From contig NZ_LATZ01000022.1 of the NCBI RefSeq assembly GCF_000981385.1, positions 1 through 59,785 of the forward strand: a DNA stretch of 59,785 bases, written 5' to 3'. This document shows, in pieces, positions 1 to 9,000 of the stretch. Both the position numbers and the translations under genes were made by a program. The stretch comes from Bacillus sp. SA1-12 (GTDB lineage: Bacteria; Bacillota; Bacilli; Bacillales; Bacillaceae). Positions within the stretch are counted from its first letter, which is position 1; each line of letters opens with the position of its first letter. The notes under the pieces are model-generated. The model saw only the letters and a list, made by a program, of their open reading frames with translations. It was not told where the DNA came from and searched no databases.

Positions 1-408
1 AATGAAAGTATCAAAAGACTAAAGTCTAGGATAAGACAGATCACATCTCGTTCAAAACCTAGTCCTATGGAAGTTAGAATTGAAAAACTAAACCAATATC
101 TAACAGGGTGGTGTGGATACTTCGCTTTAGCTGATACACCAAGTAAGTTCAAAGAATTTGAAGAGTGGATAAGAAGAAGACTTCGTATGGTTGAATGGAA
201 ACAATGGAAAACACCTAAAACAAGAGTTAGAAAACTAAAAGGTTTAGGTGTTCCTGATAACAAGGCATACGAATGGGGAAACTCAAGAAAGAAATATTGG
301 AGAATCGCCTGTAGTCCAATTCTACACAAAACCCTTGATAACTCCTATTGGAGTTCCCGTGGGCTTAAAAGTTTATATCAAAGATATGAATTTCTACGTC
401 AAACTTAA
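1..408 (+). CDS. ltrA: Group II intron reverse transcriptase/maturase, C-terminal part (cut by window edge)
   Basis: The frame is open from base 1 to a TAA at 406-408, so this is only the C-terminal ~135 residues of a larger protein. It has the layout of the LtrA maturase (X) and DNA-binding end: an arginine-rich stretch, then NQYLTGWCGYF, then EEWIRRRLRMVEWKQWK with the usual RR-R--WKQWK pattern, then the RGLKSLYQRYEF tail. Family members splice their host intron RNA and reverse-transcribe it during retrohoming. The reverse-transcriptase catalytic YADD region lies outside the window, so activity cannot be judged. Intron RNA domains V and VI follow directly, as in a complete element. Confidence 0.92.
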   Translation, partial: NESIKRLKSRIRQITSRSKPSPMEVRIEKLNQYLTGWCGYFALADTPSKFKEFEEWIRRRLRMVEWKQWKTPKTRVRKLKGLGVPDNKAYEWGNSRKKYWRIACSPILHKTLDNSYWSSRGLKSLYQRYEFLRQT

Positions 409-481
409 TTGAACCGCCGTATACCGAACGGTACGTACGGTGGTGTGAGAGGTCGGGGGTTAGTCACCCCCTCCTACTCGA
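1..481 (+). mobile_element. Group II intron, 3' part with domains V and VI
   Basis: Immediately after the maturase stop, bases 411-451 fold as a group II domain V: CCGCCGTATACC pairs with GGTACGTACGGTGG around a GAAC-type loop. A domain VI hairpin follows (GGGGGTTAGTCACCCCC) and then CCTACTCGAT, a typical intron 3' end. The 3' boundary falls at about 481, next to the reverse-complement stop codon of the cysteine-synthase-like gene at 482-484. The 5' end is outside the window, so intron class and insertion-site preference cannot be settled here. Confidence 0.85.
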
Positions 482-1408
482 TTAATGAAACACATCACTT
501 GATAAATAACGCTCACCTGTATCAGCAATCATACATACAACAACATCTTCAGGTGTTAATCGTTTTGCGACTTCAATTGCTCCATAGCAGGCAGCACCTG
601 AAGAAGGGCCAACTAAAATTCCCTCCTCACTTGCAAGCCTTCTAGTTATTTCATATGCTTGTTCGTCCTCGATTTTCAGAATTTCATCATATACCTTCTG
701 ATTTAAAATGGAAGGAATAAAGCCTGGGCTTGTCCCGACTAATTTGTGCCTTCCCGGTTTACCTCCTGAAAGTACTGGTGAACCTGCTGGCTCAACAACA
801 TGAACTTTTAGGTGCTTAAAATGCTGCTTTAATGCTTCGCCTGTTCCGGTTATCGTTCCTCCAGTTCCTGCAGTCGAAATAAAAGCTGATAGCGGTTTGC
901 CGATCTCAGCCATCGCCTCAATAATCTCCTTTGCCGTCGTCTTGCGATGTGCATCAGGATTTGCTTTGTTATCAAACTGCATAGGCATAAAAGCATTTGG
1001 TATTTCTTTTGTTAGCTGCTCAGCCTTTCTGATTGAACCTGGCATCTTTTCGTCACCAGGTGTCAATACAACCTCTGCACCATATGCCTTTAGTAGGTTT
1101 ATCCTTTCTAGAGTCATTGTATCAGGCATAACAAGAATGGCTTTATATCCCCGAGCTGCTGCATTCATAGCAATCCCGATTCCAGTATTTCCGCTTGTTG
1201 GTTCAATGATGGTTGAATTCGGTTTTAAGTATCCTTGCTTTTCTGCCTCAATAATCATATTATAGGCCGCACGGTCTTTTACACTTCCGCTGGGATTAAA
1301 ATATTCAAGCTTTAAGTAAACTGCTGCACCACCTTTTGGCTGCAGTCGATTTAATTTAATCAAAGGAGTATTTCCAATTAGATCTGCTACATTGTTTACT
1401 ACTTTCAA
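482..1408 (-). CDS. ytkP: Cysteine synthase-like PLP enzyme (CysK/YtkP type)
   Basis: A 308-residue fold-type II PLP enzyme, close to the usual O-acetylserine sulfhydrylase length. The PLP lysine is Lys44 in SGSVKDR. TSGNTG (71-76) is the substrate loop and GTGGTITGTG is the phosphate-binding loop. It would make cysteine from O-acetylserine plus sulfide, or act as a related beta-replacement enzyme. It lies next to thpR, as the ytkP cysteine-synthase-like gene does in B. subtilis, so it is probably not the main CysK. A TTG start is read at 1406-1408 behind GGAAGTGA. The protein ends GERYLSSDVFH, and its stop touches the group II intron 3' end, so its downstream region has been replaced by the intron. 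Confidence 0.85.
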   Translation of the reverse strand: MKVVNNVADLIGNTPLIKLNRLQPKGGAAVYLKLEYFNPSGSVKDRAAYNMIIEAEKQGYLKPNSTIIEPTSGNTGIGIAMNAAARGYKAILVMPDTMTLERINLLKAYGAEVVLTPGDEKMPGSIRKAEQLTKEIPNAFMPMQFDNKANPDAHRKTTAKEIIEAMAEIGKPLSAFISTAGTGGTITGTGEALKQHFKHLKVHVVEPAGSPVLSGGKPGRHKLVGTSPGFIPSILNQKVYDEILKIEDEQAYEITRRLASEEGILVGPSSGAACYGAIEVAKRLTPEDVVVCMIADTGERYLSSDVFH

Positions 1409-1679
1409 TTCTGGTCACTTCCTTTTTTTGCTTAGGAAATTATCCTTACTAAAGGAGCTTTCGCCATTGTTCATCCTTTATTAAAAATCATAGCATACCA
1501 AGATCGATATTCCTATTTTATTAGTAGGATATCTTCATTTCTGAGAATAAATTATTTAACAATCACTGATCGCTTATTTGACCCTTACAAGAAGAGGGGG
1601 TTTTACTGCAAGTTAATGTGGGATAGAATAAATATTAAAGATTAACGGTTGCCGCATTCGGATATTAGGGGGGAACTTA
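1409..1679. other. Divergent intergenic region, cysteine synthase-like / thpR
   Basis: This 270-base region holds the start signals of both flanking genes. On the minus strand a TATGAT-like -10 hexamer can be read near 1487-1492. On the plus strand AGGGGGGAA (about 1667-1675) is a strong ribosome binding site for the TTG start of thpR. No riboswitch was recognised. Confidence 0.4.
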
Positions 1680-2255
1680 TTGAACACTCAAACACATTTT
1701 TTTATTGCTGTACCTATTGAAACTGAACAAAAAAAACGTATTCACCATTGGGTTACCGAAAATAGGAACAATCTTCCATTTAAATCATGGGTCCATCCAG
1801 AAGATTATCATATTACCTTAGCATTTTTAGGTCATGTTGAATCAAAGGATCAACTTAGCCAGTTATCAAAACGTGTAAGTGAAAAAACAGAAGACATCCA
1901 GCCATTTACTCTTTCTTTAAAAGGATTGGATACTTTTGGAAAAAAAGATTCACCGAGAATCTTTTGGGCTGGAGTTGAAGAATCTTCTTCTCTTCATTAT
2001 GTGCAAAAACAAGTTTTTCAAGCTTGTAAGGATGCTGGATTTAAGCTTGATACAAAACCGTTCCGTCCTCACATCACTCTTGCTAGACGATGGAAGACTG
2101 AGACCCCATTTATTAAGCCTGAAGCTTTCGAACATACATTTAGAGATGACAGCAATACGTTTACGGTGCAAAAGATACACTTATATCAGACACACCTCGA
2201 TCGTGTTCCAAAGTATGAAACCGTAGGACAATTTGCGCTTTATGGTGTGTTGTGA
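1680..2255 (+). CDS. thpR: RNA 2',3'-cyclic phosphodiesterase (2'-5' RNA ligase family)
   Basis: A 191-residue 2H-phosphoesterase, the B. subtilis YtlP equivalent. Both catalytic HxT motifs are present: HITL at 44-47 and HITL at 131-134, about 87 residues apart as the fold requires. The family hydrolyses 2',3'-cyclic phosphates on RNA ends; some members ligate 2'-5' tRNA halves in vitro. It starts at TTG 1680 behind AGGGGGGAA. The stop overlaps the start region of lrgA (GTGATG), so it appears translationally coupled to a membrane-protein pair to which it has no known functional link. Confidence 0.9.
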   Translation: MNTQTHFFIAVPIETEQKKRIHHWVTENRNNLPFKSWVHPEDYHITLAFLGHVESKDQLSQLSKRVSEKTEDIQPFTLSLKGLDTFGKKDSPRIFWAGVEESSSLHYVQKQVFQACKDAGFKLDTKPFRPHITLARRWKTETPFIKPEAFEHTFRDDSNTFTVQKIHLYQTHLDRVPKYETVGQFALYGVL

Positions 2256-2641
2256 TGAAGTTTGTAAAAATAGCATTTCAAATTTTATGTTTATATACGA
2301 TATATTTAATAGGAGTTTATATAAAATCAGTTTTTGATTTGTTTGTTCCTGGTAGTATTATTGGGATGATTTTATTATTTGGAGCACTTCATTTCCAATT
2401 ATTAAAGCATGAATGGTTTTTAATGGGAGGTTCCCTCCTATTAAAGCATCTCCCGCTATTATTTATCCCGGCAACAGTTGGAATTATCGATTATCTTGAT
2501 ATATTCAAGGGGAGCGGGGTTATCACGATAGGAATTGTCTTAATAAGTACATGTATTGTTATGGCTGTTTCTGCCTTGATTAGTGATTGTTTAGTTGAAA
2601 GAAGTCAGGCAGTGAATAAAGATAAGGGGTTACACTTATGA
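2255..2641 (+). CDS. lrgA: LrgA/CidA family holin-like membrane protein
   Basis: A small hydrophobic protein of about 128 residues with four predicted membrane helices. It has the CidA/LrgA landmark PGSIIGM (about residues 29-35) and a second LLKHLPLLFIPATVGI block. The ATG at 2255 overlaps the thpR stop; a GTG at 2252 is an alternative in-frame start. LrgA with LrgB was first described as a murein-hydrolase and death regulator. In Bacillus, paralogous pairs (PftAB/YsbAB) move pyruvate. The ATGA overlap with lrgB shows the two are made together. Which paralogue this is cannot be decided from sequence alone. Confidence 0.88.
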   Translation: MKFVKIAFQILCLYTIYLIGVYIKSVFDLFVPGSIIGMILLFGALHFQLLKHEWFLMGGSLLLKHLPLLFIPATVGIIDYLDIFKGSGVITIGIVLISTCIVMAVSALISDCLVERSQAVNKDKGLHL

Positions 2642-3327
2642 ATATGTTTCTGCCGATCTTATTTATCTTTATTACGATTTTAATCTATATAGTAATGAAG
2701 CATTTTTATCATGGAGTCAAACATCCATTACTTGTTCCAATTTTTACTTCAAGTCTGCTCGTTGCAGTCTTATTACTTTTAACAAAAACTCCATATGGCA
2801 CTTATATGAGCGGTGCCAAGTGGATAGATGAGCTGCTCGGTCCGGCAGTAGTGGCATTAGCTATCCCGCTATATGAGAATCGGGAAACTATAAAGAGAAA
2901 CATGCTTACCATTTTGCTAAGTGTTTTTATAGGTTCAATTGTTGGAATGATTAGCGGAATTGCTTTAAGTATGGTTATACATGTTCAAAACGAGCTGATT
3001 TATTCATTGGCTCCAAAATCTGTTACAACGCCAATTGCTATGGAAATAAGTGAAATTGTAGGGGGAGCACCTGCTCTTGCAGCTGTTTATGTAATGATTG
3101 CCGGTATTTCCGGTGCCATGTTTGGTCCCTTTTTAATGAGGGTATGTCGGATTAAACATCCAATTTCAAGAGGGATAGGCTTTGGTACAGCCTCTCACGG
3201 AATTGGAACCGCGAGAGCTTTGGAAATGGGAAATGTCGAGGGTGCCCTTAGTTCAATTGCTATGACTCTAAGTGCTGTAGTCACAAGTTTTCTATGTCCT
3301 GTCATTTTATCGATGTTTTTATCCTAA
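2638..3327 (+). CDS. lrgB: LrgB/CidB family membrane protein
   Basis: A 229-residue multi-span membrane protein with LrgB landmarks: LLGPAVVALAIPLYEN near residues 66-81, APKSVTTPIAMEIS near 125-138, and SHGIGTARALE near 186-196. It is the obligate partner of LrgA in holin-like or pyruvate facilitator pairs. The ATG lies in an ATGA overlap with the lrgA stop, preceded by AAGGGG. It appears intact and closes the thpR-lrgA-lrgB unit. No clear terminator follows; repeat family C begins directly after it. Confidence 0.9.
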   Translation: MNMFLPILFIFITILIYIVMKHFYHGVKHPLLVPIFTSSLLVAVLLLLTKTPYGTYMSGAKWIDELLGPAVVALAIPLYENRETIKRNMLTILLSVFIGSIVGMISGIALSMVIHVQNELIYSLAPKSVTTPIAMEISEIVGGAPALAAVYVMIAGISGAMFGPFLMRVCRIKHPISRGIGFGTASHGIGTARALEMGNVEGALSSIAMTLSAVVTSFLCPVILSMFLS

Positions 3328-3329
3328 TC

Positions 3330-3500
3330 TTTACGGGCATAAAATCACTGCTTCAAGTTCCAAGAGAGGCTAAGGTGATTGTAGGAGGATAACTACCAGT
3401 AAAGACCAAACAAGGGATTGGTGGACATGTCAGACAAGCCATAAGGTTGTATGGGGGAAGCGTGATAAGTCTAGCTTTATAAGTAAAAAGGAGCTGATAA
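3330..3500 (+). repeat. Dispersed repeat family C, copy 1
   Basis: This segment aligns by eye with 15839-16030. Shared strings in the same order are CTTCAAG, a TAAGG, an AGG-ATAACT, GTAAAGACCAA, GGATTG, CATAAGG/CATTAGG, GTGA-AAGT and a terminal GCTGA. Identity is roughly two-thirds with small indels. The copy fills the whole gap between lrgB and the decayed ytlQ and ends at the ytlQ ribosome binding site. Confidence 0.6.
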
Positions 3501-3504
3501 ATGG

Positions 3505-4470
3505 TTGGCACAATTAATTAAACTCTACGATTATATTTCACTCTATGAACATGATGTTTATCGATATCCAAGTCAATTTATCCATTTGAAAAAACAACAA
3601 TGGGACAAGGTTTCATCAGCTTGGGAAAATGATTCTTCCCATTCAGTTATGAAAGTTAGTCATGCTCCTGATCTTAACACTGAAGATGGGAATGAAAAAA
3701 AGCCTTTCCTAAAGAGATTTAAATCAAAAAGAATCAAAGCTGGAGAAGAAACGCCTAAGCTAAACCCTCTTGTGAATGACACTGCTATTGAAGATGAAGA
3801 ATTGCAATTTCCCTTTACTACGATTCCAAAAACAATGGAAGATCTTAAGCTTTTGTTCCTTGATTATATTTATCGTTTTCAAATTCGTTGGGCAAGTTCA
3901 ACACTAAGGGAGAAATCAATTGTTGATCAATCGGTTTATCGAGACCAACTGCTGAGGAATTTTGTACAGCGTCTTCCTGATCATTATCTTTTGCTGTATC
4001 GGCCAGTTTTTCAGTTGAAAAATGCTCAGGTTGAACTGGATATCATCCTTATTGGAACGGCAGAAATTTATTGTATAACACTTATTGAGGAACTAGATGA
4101 TACAGTTTTTACCGGGTCAAAGGAAAAGTTTTGGGTTGCCCGAAGAGGGGATCACGAGAAAAAATCTGCTTAACCCCATTTTAAGCTTAAATCGTACGGG
4201 TACTGTTGTTCAAAAGCTCATATCGGGCAAGTAGAGAGTCCTGTTAGAAAGTTCATTATCAGCCGGAACGGATATATAGATTATCCTTTTGCTCCTTACG
4301 ATATAACCATCCTTGATAAACGAACATTTGATCAATGGTTTCAGCACTTAAGAAAAGGATCTGCTCCACTATAACATATTCAATTAAAGGCAGCTCAGGT
4401 GCTGCTTTCTCATTGTTTAGCAACTTCATATTACCGTTCAGAATGGAAAGCGGAATCGGATGAGTAGGGG
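3505..4470 (+). pseudogene. ytlQ: Decayed ytlQ-like gene
   Basis: An open frame runs from TTG 3505 (MAQLIKLYDYISLYEHDVYRYP) to a stop at 4171-4173, ending WVARRGDHEKKSA. Coding sense then resumes in shifted frames: SPVRKFIISRNGYIDYPFAP near 4240-4300 and LDKRTFDQWFQHLRK near 4313-4357, followed by another stop. A last piece, LKAAQVLLSHCLATSYYRSEW, reads through to about 4455. The original protein would have been about 320 residues. At least one frameshift (near 4165) and one nonsense change have broken it. B. subtilis YtlQ, of unknown function, sits in the same position. Confidence 0.75.
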
Positions 4471-4599
4471 AAGAGACCTAAGGTTAGTCTTTTTTATTAT
4501 TGCCGCTCATCTTCATAGAACACAATAGACATACGTACATAAACTAGTAGTGATAACGGAGCTTTGGGTATAAAAGATTCTTCTTTATTGTAAATCCAG

Positions 4600-5457
4600 C
4601 TGCTTGCCAGGGAACAACAATGAAAATGTAGAAGAAGGTTAAAAAAGAGCTTGTGAGAAAGACTGTTTCGGATCGTACGTTTTTAACAGATTAGCCAGAT
4701 GATGCATAACTTCTTGGAAGACAAATTGCAACCATACAAAATGACCAATTAAAAACTGTCGTTTGTGCAGGTGGCGATGGAACGAAAATGGATTGTATTT
4801 GGTCTGAGTTCTTTTCGAAAAATTCAAACAGGTTTTATAAATACAGGAACTGGGAATTACTTTGCTAAGGGAAATCAACTCTTTCTCAATCTGTTAAGAC
4901 AATAGGGAAAATCTAGAAAAATATAAATAAGGCTATTCAGAAAGCTGCCATCAATGAGATTCAGCTTGAGGGAAAGTAAAATAGTCAATATTATATCAAT
5001 TATTTCGTTGACTATCTAAAAAACATTTAGAACTGAATTGTTCCTTATTGATTTTTTTAAAACAGTCTCACAATATCAACCCGCATCATTAAAAATAAGC
5101 GTTAATGAGGAGTTTGCAACGTATAATAAAGTATGGTTTATAACGACAACCCATTCATCGAAAAATCAAGGGAATTCGTTAAAGTTGAGCTCGAATTGTA
5201 CTGGAAATGAAGGATGTCTTGAGGTGACAATTGTGTTTACAATTAGTCGCTTTGAACTTGTTATGTCTGTGATTTTTAATCCGGCAGTAAGAAAAACAAG
5301 AAAAAATGTGATTCATACTTTTTACTGTGAATCACTTTCCATTACTTCAAACAACCCGGCAACTATCCATGTTGATGGAGAAAATGCGGGGGAACGACCA
5401 GTTACAGTTAAATTAAGAAAATCTCGTGTTGCCCTTATAACAAAATATCATTTCTAA
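4600..5457 (+). pseudogene. ytlR: Decayed diacylglycerol/lipid-kinase-like gene (ytlR-like)
   Basis: Broken coding sequence covers this stretch. The kinase glycine-rich loop survives as VVCAGGDGTKMD (about 4756-4792), after QIATIQNDQL. Frames then change repeatedly and stops intervene. From about 5041 to 5457 a 139-codon open piece gives the C-terminal lobe ending NPATIHVDGENAGERPVTVK, where VDGE is the usual DAGK-family C-terminal motif. B. subtilis ytlR lies between ytlQ and amyX, so position and motifs agree. The open C-terminal piece alone should not be called a gene because it has neither the nucleotide-binding lobe nor a ribosome binding site. Confidence 0.75.
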
Positions 5458-5493
5458 ATGAAAGAAAAAGACATCCATATGGGGGTGGCTAGA

Positions 5494-7617
5494 TTGTTAA
5501 AAATAAATCGGCAGTTTGAAGCTTTTTTAGATCAAATTGATGAAATCGCTATCCTTTTTCCGAAGAGTTTGGATAAAGAGGGTAAAGCGTTTTATATAGA
5601 AAATGACAATACCAATCAACTTAAAATAAAACAAAAATTAAATATTGGCAGTCATATGAAATATGTTTGCCAGCTTACGAGTGACATCGAGTTTGGAAAA
5701 ACCTATACCATTTTAGATGAAACAGATATGAAGACAGATTTACAAATTGGCTCAGTTATCCGTTCAAACATTTTTGATGAGCTATTTGCCTATCATGGAA
5801 ATGATCTGGGAATCGCTTATTACAAAGATCATACAGCTTTTAAAGTATGGGCACCTACGGCAACAATCGTAAAACTAAGATTATACCACCAAGATAAAAC
5901 CGAATTTCAAACATTTACCATGATAAGAGGAGAAAGAGGAGTCTGGTCTATTTCAATAGAAGGTGATTTTGAAGGCTTTTTTTATACCTATCTTGCATGC
6001 GTAAATTTGGTGTGGCGTGAAGCCGTTGACCCTTATGCAACTGCGGTCTCAATAAATGGTGAATATGGTGTTATTATTAATAAACAAAATACAGCGGTTC
6101 CTGCAGTGAAGCTTCAGCCTTTTGCAAATAAAACTGATGCAATCATTTATGAAGCACATATCCGCGATTTTTCCATCCACGAAGATAGCGGCTTGAATAA
6201 TAAAGGGAAATATGATGCCTGGTCAGAAACCAATACAATGAATAAGCAGGGTGATTCAACTGGAATTACCTATCTAACTGAGCTGGGAGTAACACATATA
6301 GAGCTATTGCCTGTAAACGATTATGAAGAAGTGGATGAAAGGAAACCATTTGAAGCCTACAATTGGGGCTATAATCCATTGCACTTTTTTGCGCCGGAAG
6401 GGAGTTACTCCAAGCAGCCAACAGATCCTTATAAGCGGATAATTGAATTAAAGTCCTTGGTGCAGTCCCTTCACCGACATCAATTAAGAGTGATTTTAGA
6501 TGTTGTTTTTAATCATGTATATTCTAAAGAGGACTCTTCCTTTGAAAAGCTTGTGCCAGGATATTATTTTAGATATGATGCAAATGGAATTCCATCCAAT
6601 GGCACAGGAGTCGGTAATGATCTTGCCTCAGAGAGATATATGGTAAGAAAATTTATTATCGATTGTGCAACTTACTGGATAAATGAATTTAATGTTGATG
6701 GCTTCCGTTTTGACTTGATGGGAATACTTGACATCGATACAATGCAGCAATTACAAGAAAGAATATATTCAATAAAACCGGATGCGATTTTATTAGGAGA
6801 GGGTTGGAATCTAAATACCCCTTTACCAATTGAGAAGAAAGCAATTATTCAAAATGCTAACAAGATACCTTCCATTGGATTTTTTAATGATCAGTTTCGC
6901 GATATTATAAAAGGAAGTACATTTAGTGTTCAAGATTGTGGATTTGTCTACACTAATTTAGAAAAAAATGAACGTTTAAAGCTGTTAATAAGTGGATCGC
7001 CACACATGTTTTCGGAACCGCACCAATCAATTAACTATGTGGAATCACATGATAATCATACAATGTGGGATCGATTCTATTCTTTTTCTCCTTATGAAGA
7101 GAATGGGATTAGAATGGCACGACATCGATTAGCAACTAGTATTGTCATTCTTTCACAAGGAATACCGTTTCTCCATGCTGGGCAAGAATTCTTTCGAACA
7201 AAAAATAATGTTGAAAATAGTTATAATTCTCCAGATGAAATAAACTGGATTGATTGGAGAAGACGTTCCAGCTTCAAGGAAAATGTTGAATATATAAAAG
7301 GATTAATTCACTTGAGAAAGCTTCATGCAGCCTTTCGTTTACCTACCTCTCAATTGATTCAAAAGCATGTCATATTCAATGCCGATCATCCACAACTGTT
7401 TTCCTATAGATTAGAGAGCGTTGGTCATCTAGGTCCTTGGAGCACAATTTATGTTGTTCATAATAATCATTTCCATCAAACGTTTACATTTTCCTTGCCT
7501 AACGGAGATTGGCAGATGGTAGTGAACTCTGAGAAAATTATCTTAGAAGATCCAAAAATTGTAAAAAATAGTGTGGAAATTTCAAAAATAGGAACGTATG
7601 TTTTTTGTAAAAACTAG
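5494..7617 (+). CDS. amyX: Type I pullulanase (alpha-1,6 debranching enzyme)
   Basis: About 707 residues, intracellular (no signal peptide). It has an N-terminal beta domain, a CBM48-like module (YKDHTAFKVWAPTA) and a GH13 barrel. YNWGYNP, the type I pullulanase signature, is present. Catalytic residues numbered from the chosen start are Asp407 in DGFRFD, Glu436 in LLGEGW and Asp520 in ESHDNHT. It hydrolyses alpha-1,6 links in pullulan and glycogen-type glucans. Start: TTG 5494 follows GGGGGTGG at 5-base spacing and matches the short N-terminus of AmyX; in-frame ATGs at 5458 and 5479 are alternatives. It is intact although the two genes upstream are decayed. Confidence 0.93.
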   Translation: MLKINRQFEAFLDQIDEIAILFPKSLDKEGKAFYIENDNTNQLKIKQKLNIGSHMKYVCQLTSDIEFGKTYTILDETDMKTDLQIGSVIRSNIFDELFAYHGNDLGIAYYKDHTAFKVWAPTATIVKLRLYHQDKTEFQTFTMIRGERGVWSISIEGDFEGFFYTYLACVNLVWREAVDPYATAVSINGEYGVIINKQNTAVPAVKLQPFANKTDAIIYEAHIRDFSIHEDSGLNNKGKYDAWSETNTMNKQGDSTGITYLTELGVTHIELLPVNDYEEVDERKPFEAYNWGYNPLHFFAPEGSYSKQPTDPYKRIIELKSLVQSLHRHQLRVILDVVFNHVYSKEDSSFEKLVPGYYFRYDANGIPSNGTGVGNDLASERYMVRKFIIDCATYWINEFNVDGFRFDLMGILDIDTMQQLQERIYSIKPDAILLGEGWNLNTPLPIEKKAIIQNANKIPSIGFFNDQFRDIIKGSTFSVQDCGFVYTNLEKNERLKLLISGSPHMFSEPHQSINYVESHDNHTMWDRFYSFSPYEENGIRMARHRLATSIVILSQGIPFLHAGQEFFRTKNNVENSYNSPDEINWIDWRRRSSFKENVEYIKGLIHLRKLHAAFRLPTSQLIQKHVIFNADHPQLFSYRLESVGHLGPWSTIYVVHNNHFHQTFTFSLPNGDWQMVVNSEKIILEDPKIVKNSVEISKIGTYVFCKN

Positions 7618-7668
7618 GTTTTTTAGTTTTTCTTGACTAGTCTTATCATATGGGGATAAAATTTAGTA

Positions 7669-7716
7669 GGATGGCTATTGTGCAAGCTTCTATCATCACG
7701 AATAGCTATCCTTTTT
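7669..7716 (+). terminator. Rho-independent terminator after amyX
   Basis: GGATGGCTATT (7669-7679) pairs with AATAGCTATCC (7701-7711) with one G-U pair, followed by TTTTT. Confidence 0.8.
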
Positions 7717-7838
7717 ATTTCAAAATAAAATGTTGATCATGACACATCTAGATTTGGTCTATAGTCATTGCAAACCATACCTGAAAAACGGGTATAAGTT
7801 GCGCTTGGCTTTTCTAAATACTTTTATGAAATGTTGGG

Positions 7839-8651
7839 TTGAAATTGAAGGTGAACTGGTTGGAACAAGTATTAGGTAGTGAGTGGAAAATTACACCGGC
7901 TGGAGGAGCAACAGGTGATGCTTATTTCGCAGAGCGTGATGGACAGGAGCTTTTTTTAAAGCGAAACAGTTCACCGTTTTTAGCTGTGCTTTCTGCAGAA
8001 GGAATCGTTCCAAAGCTGGTTTGGACAAAGCGGATGGAAAATGGTGATGTCATTACTGCACAACACCGTTTAAACGGCAAGGAGCTAAAACCGATAGATA
8101 TGAACGGTTCAAATGTGGCTCAGCTGCTGCAAAAGATTCATCGCTCCAAGGAACTATTGGATATGTTAAAAAGATTAGGAAAGCAACCGCTCACTCCTAA
8201 CTCCATAATTGAAGATATACAGCAAGCAGTTGCTTTTGAAAGGATTGAGCAGCCGGAAATACATCAGGCAATTGCCTTATTACTTAGCCAGCTTCCAGAG
8301 GTTCAATGTGATGAATTTGTTGTTTGTCATTGTGATGTTAACCATAATAATTGGCTTTTATCAGAAACAAATCAATTATATTTAATTGATTGGGACGGTG
8401 CGATGATAGCTGACCCAGCTATTGATATCGGGATTCTTTTATATTGGTACATAGATGAAGCCGATTGGGAAGACTGGCTTGCTTCGTATGGCCTTGAGTT
8501 AAACGAGCGTTTGCTGACAAGAATTTACTGGTATGTGCTTTTGCAGGCTTTAACCTCATATCTATGGTACCATGCAAAACAAAATAAAAAAGAAAAGCAC
8601 GACTGGCTTGAGCATATAAGAATGATGTTAATTAAAATGAATGGTAATTAA
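7839..8651 (+). CDS. ytmP: YtmP-like phosphotransferase family protein
   Basis: About 270 residues of the aminoglycoside phosphotransferase/choline kinase fold. A glycine-rich start (PAGGATGDAYFAE) and FLKRNSSPFLAVLSAEGIVP make up the nucleotide-binding lobe. VCHCDVNHNNWL carries the catalytic HxDxxxxN and LIDWDGAMIADPAID the metal-binding aspartate. The physiological substrate is not known. It starts at TTG 7839; GTG 7851 is an alternative. It sits upstream of trmB with convergent ytzH between them. Its stop overlaps the ytzH stop region by 4 bp. Confidence 0.85.
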   Translation: MKLKVNWLEQVLGSEWKITPAGGATGDAYFAERDGQELFLKRNSSPFLAVLSAEGIVPKLVWTKRMENGDVITAQHRLNGKELKPIDMNGSNVAQLLQKIHRSKELLDMLKRLGKQPLTPNSIIEDIQQAVAFERIEQPEIHQAIALLLSQLPEVQCDEFVVCHCDVNHNNWLLSETNQLYLIDWDGAMIADPAIDIGILLYWYIDEADWEDWLASYGLELNERLLTRIYWYVLLQALTSYLWYHAKQNKKEKHDWLEHIRMMLIKMNGN

Positions 8652-8926
8652 GAGAAAGAATCAATATCCTGAATCCATTGTGACAATTGGTTCTGGTGTG
8701 ACTCGATATGCTGATCAAGTGAGGCAGAGTTTATTCCAGCTTGACTATAAGAATAAATATTTTCAAGAATTCCCTTTACGTTTTGATCAATGTTTGTATT
8801 AACCATTAGGGATTTAATTAATCTTTCAAGCTGTTCACATTCTGCAACTGTTCCACAGCACTCACTTTGATGTTCAGATAAGATATCTTTTAATAAATTA
8901 ACTTGATCATGGTATTGAATAGGCAA
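8648..8926 (-). CDS. ytzH: YtzH-like small protein, function unknown
   Basis: About 92 residues, acidic, without membrane segments. QSECCGTVAECEQLERLIKSLM, with its CC-G---EC-QLERL arrangement, is the hallmark of the YtzH family. TTG 8926 is preferred because AGGAAG lies 8 bases upstream; the in-frame GTG at 8935 is almost inside that ribosome binding site. Convergent with ytmP, overlapping by 4 bp, as in B. subtilis. No function can be assigned. Confidence 0.75.
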   Translation of the reverse strand: MPIQYHDQVNLLKDILSEHQSECCGTVAECEQLERLIKSLMVNTNIDQNVKGILENIYSYSQAGINSASLDQHIESHQNQLSQWIQDIDSFS

Positions 8927-8942
8927 ATTAATCACTTCCTTT

Positions 8943-9000
8943 TATAAAGTGAGACTTCCATCAGTGGGGATTCTTCATCCCCGCTGAGACTTAGCGAAAA
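8943..9000 (+). repeat. Dispersed repeat family A, partial copy 1
   Basis: ATAAAGTGAGACTTCCATCA opens the copy and TTAGCGAAAA closes it. Inside, ATCAGTGGGGAT pairs with ATCCCCGCTGAG around a 5-base loop. The same text occurs at 40393-40450 and, inverted, at 25415-25478. Confidence 0.75.

Noticed and set aside
5038..5457. Open 139-codon reading before amyX as a separate gene
   Set aside because: It is the C-terminal lobe of the decayed lipid-kinase-like gene: it has the HVDGE motif, no ribosome binding site and no nucleotide-binding lobe.
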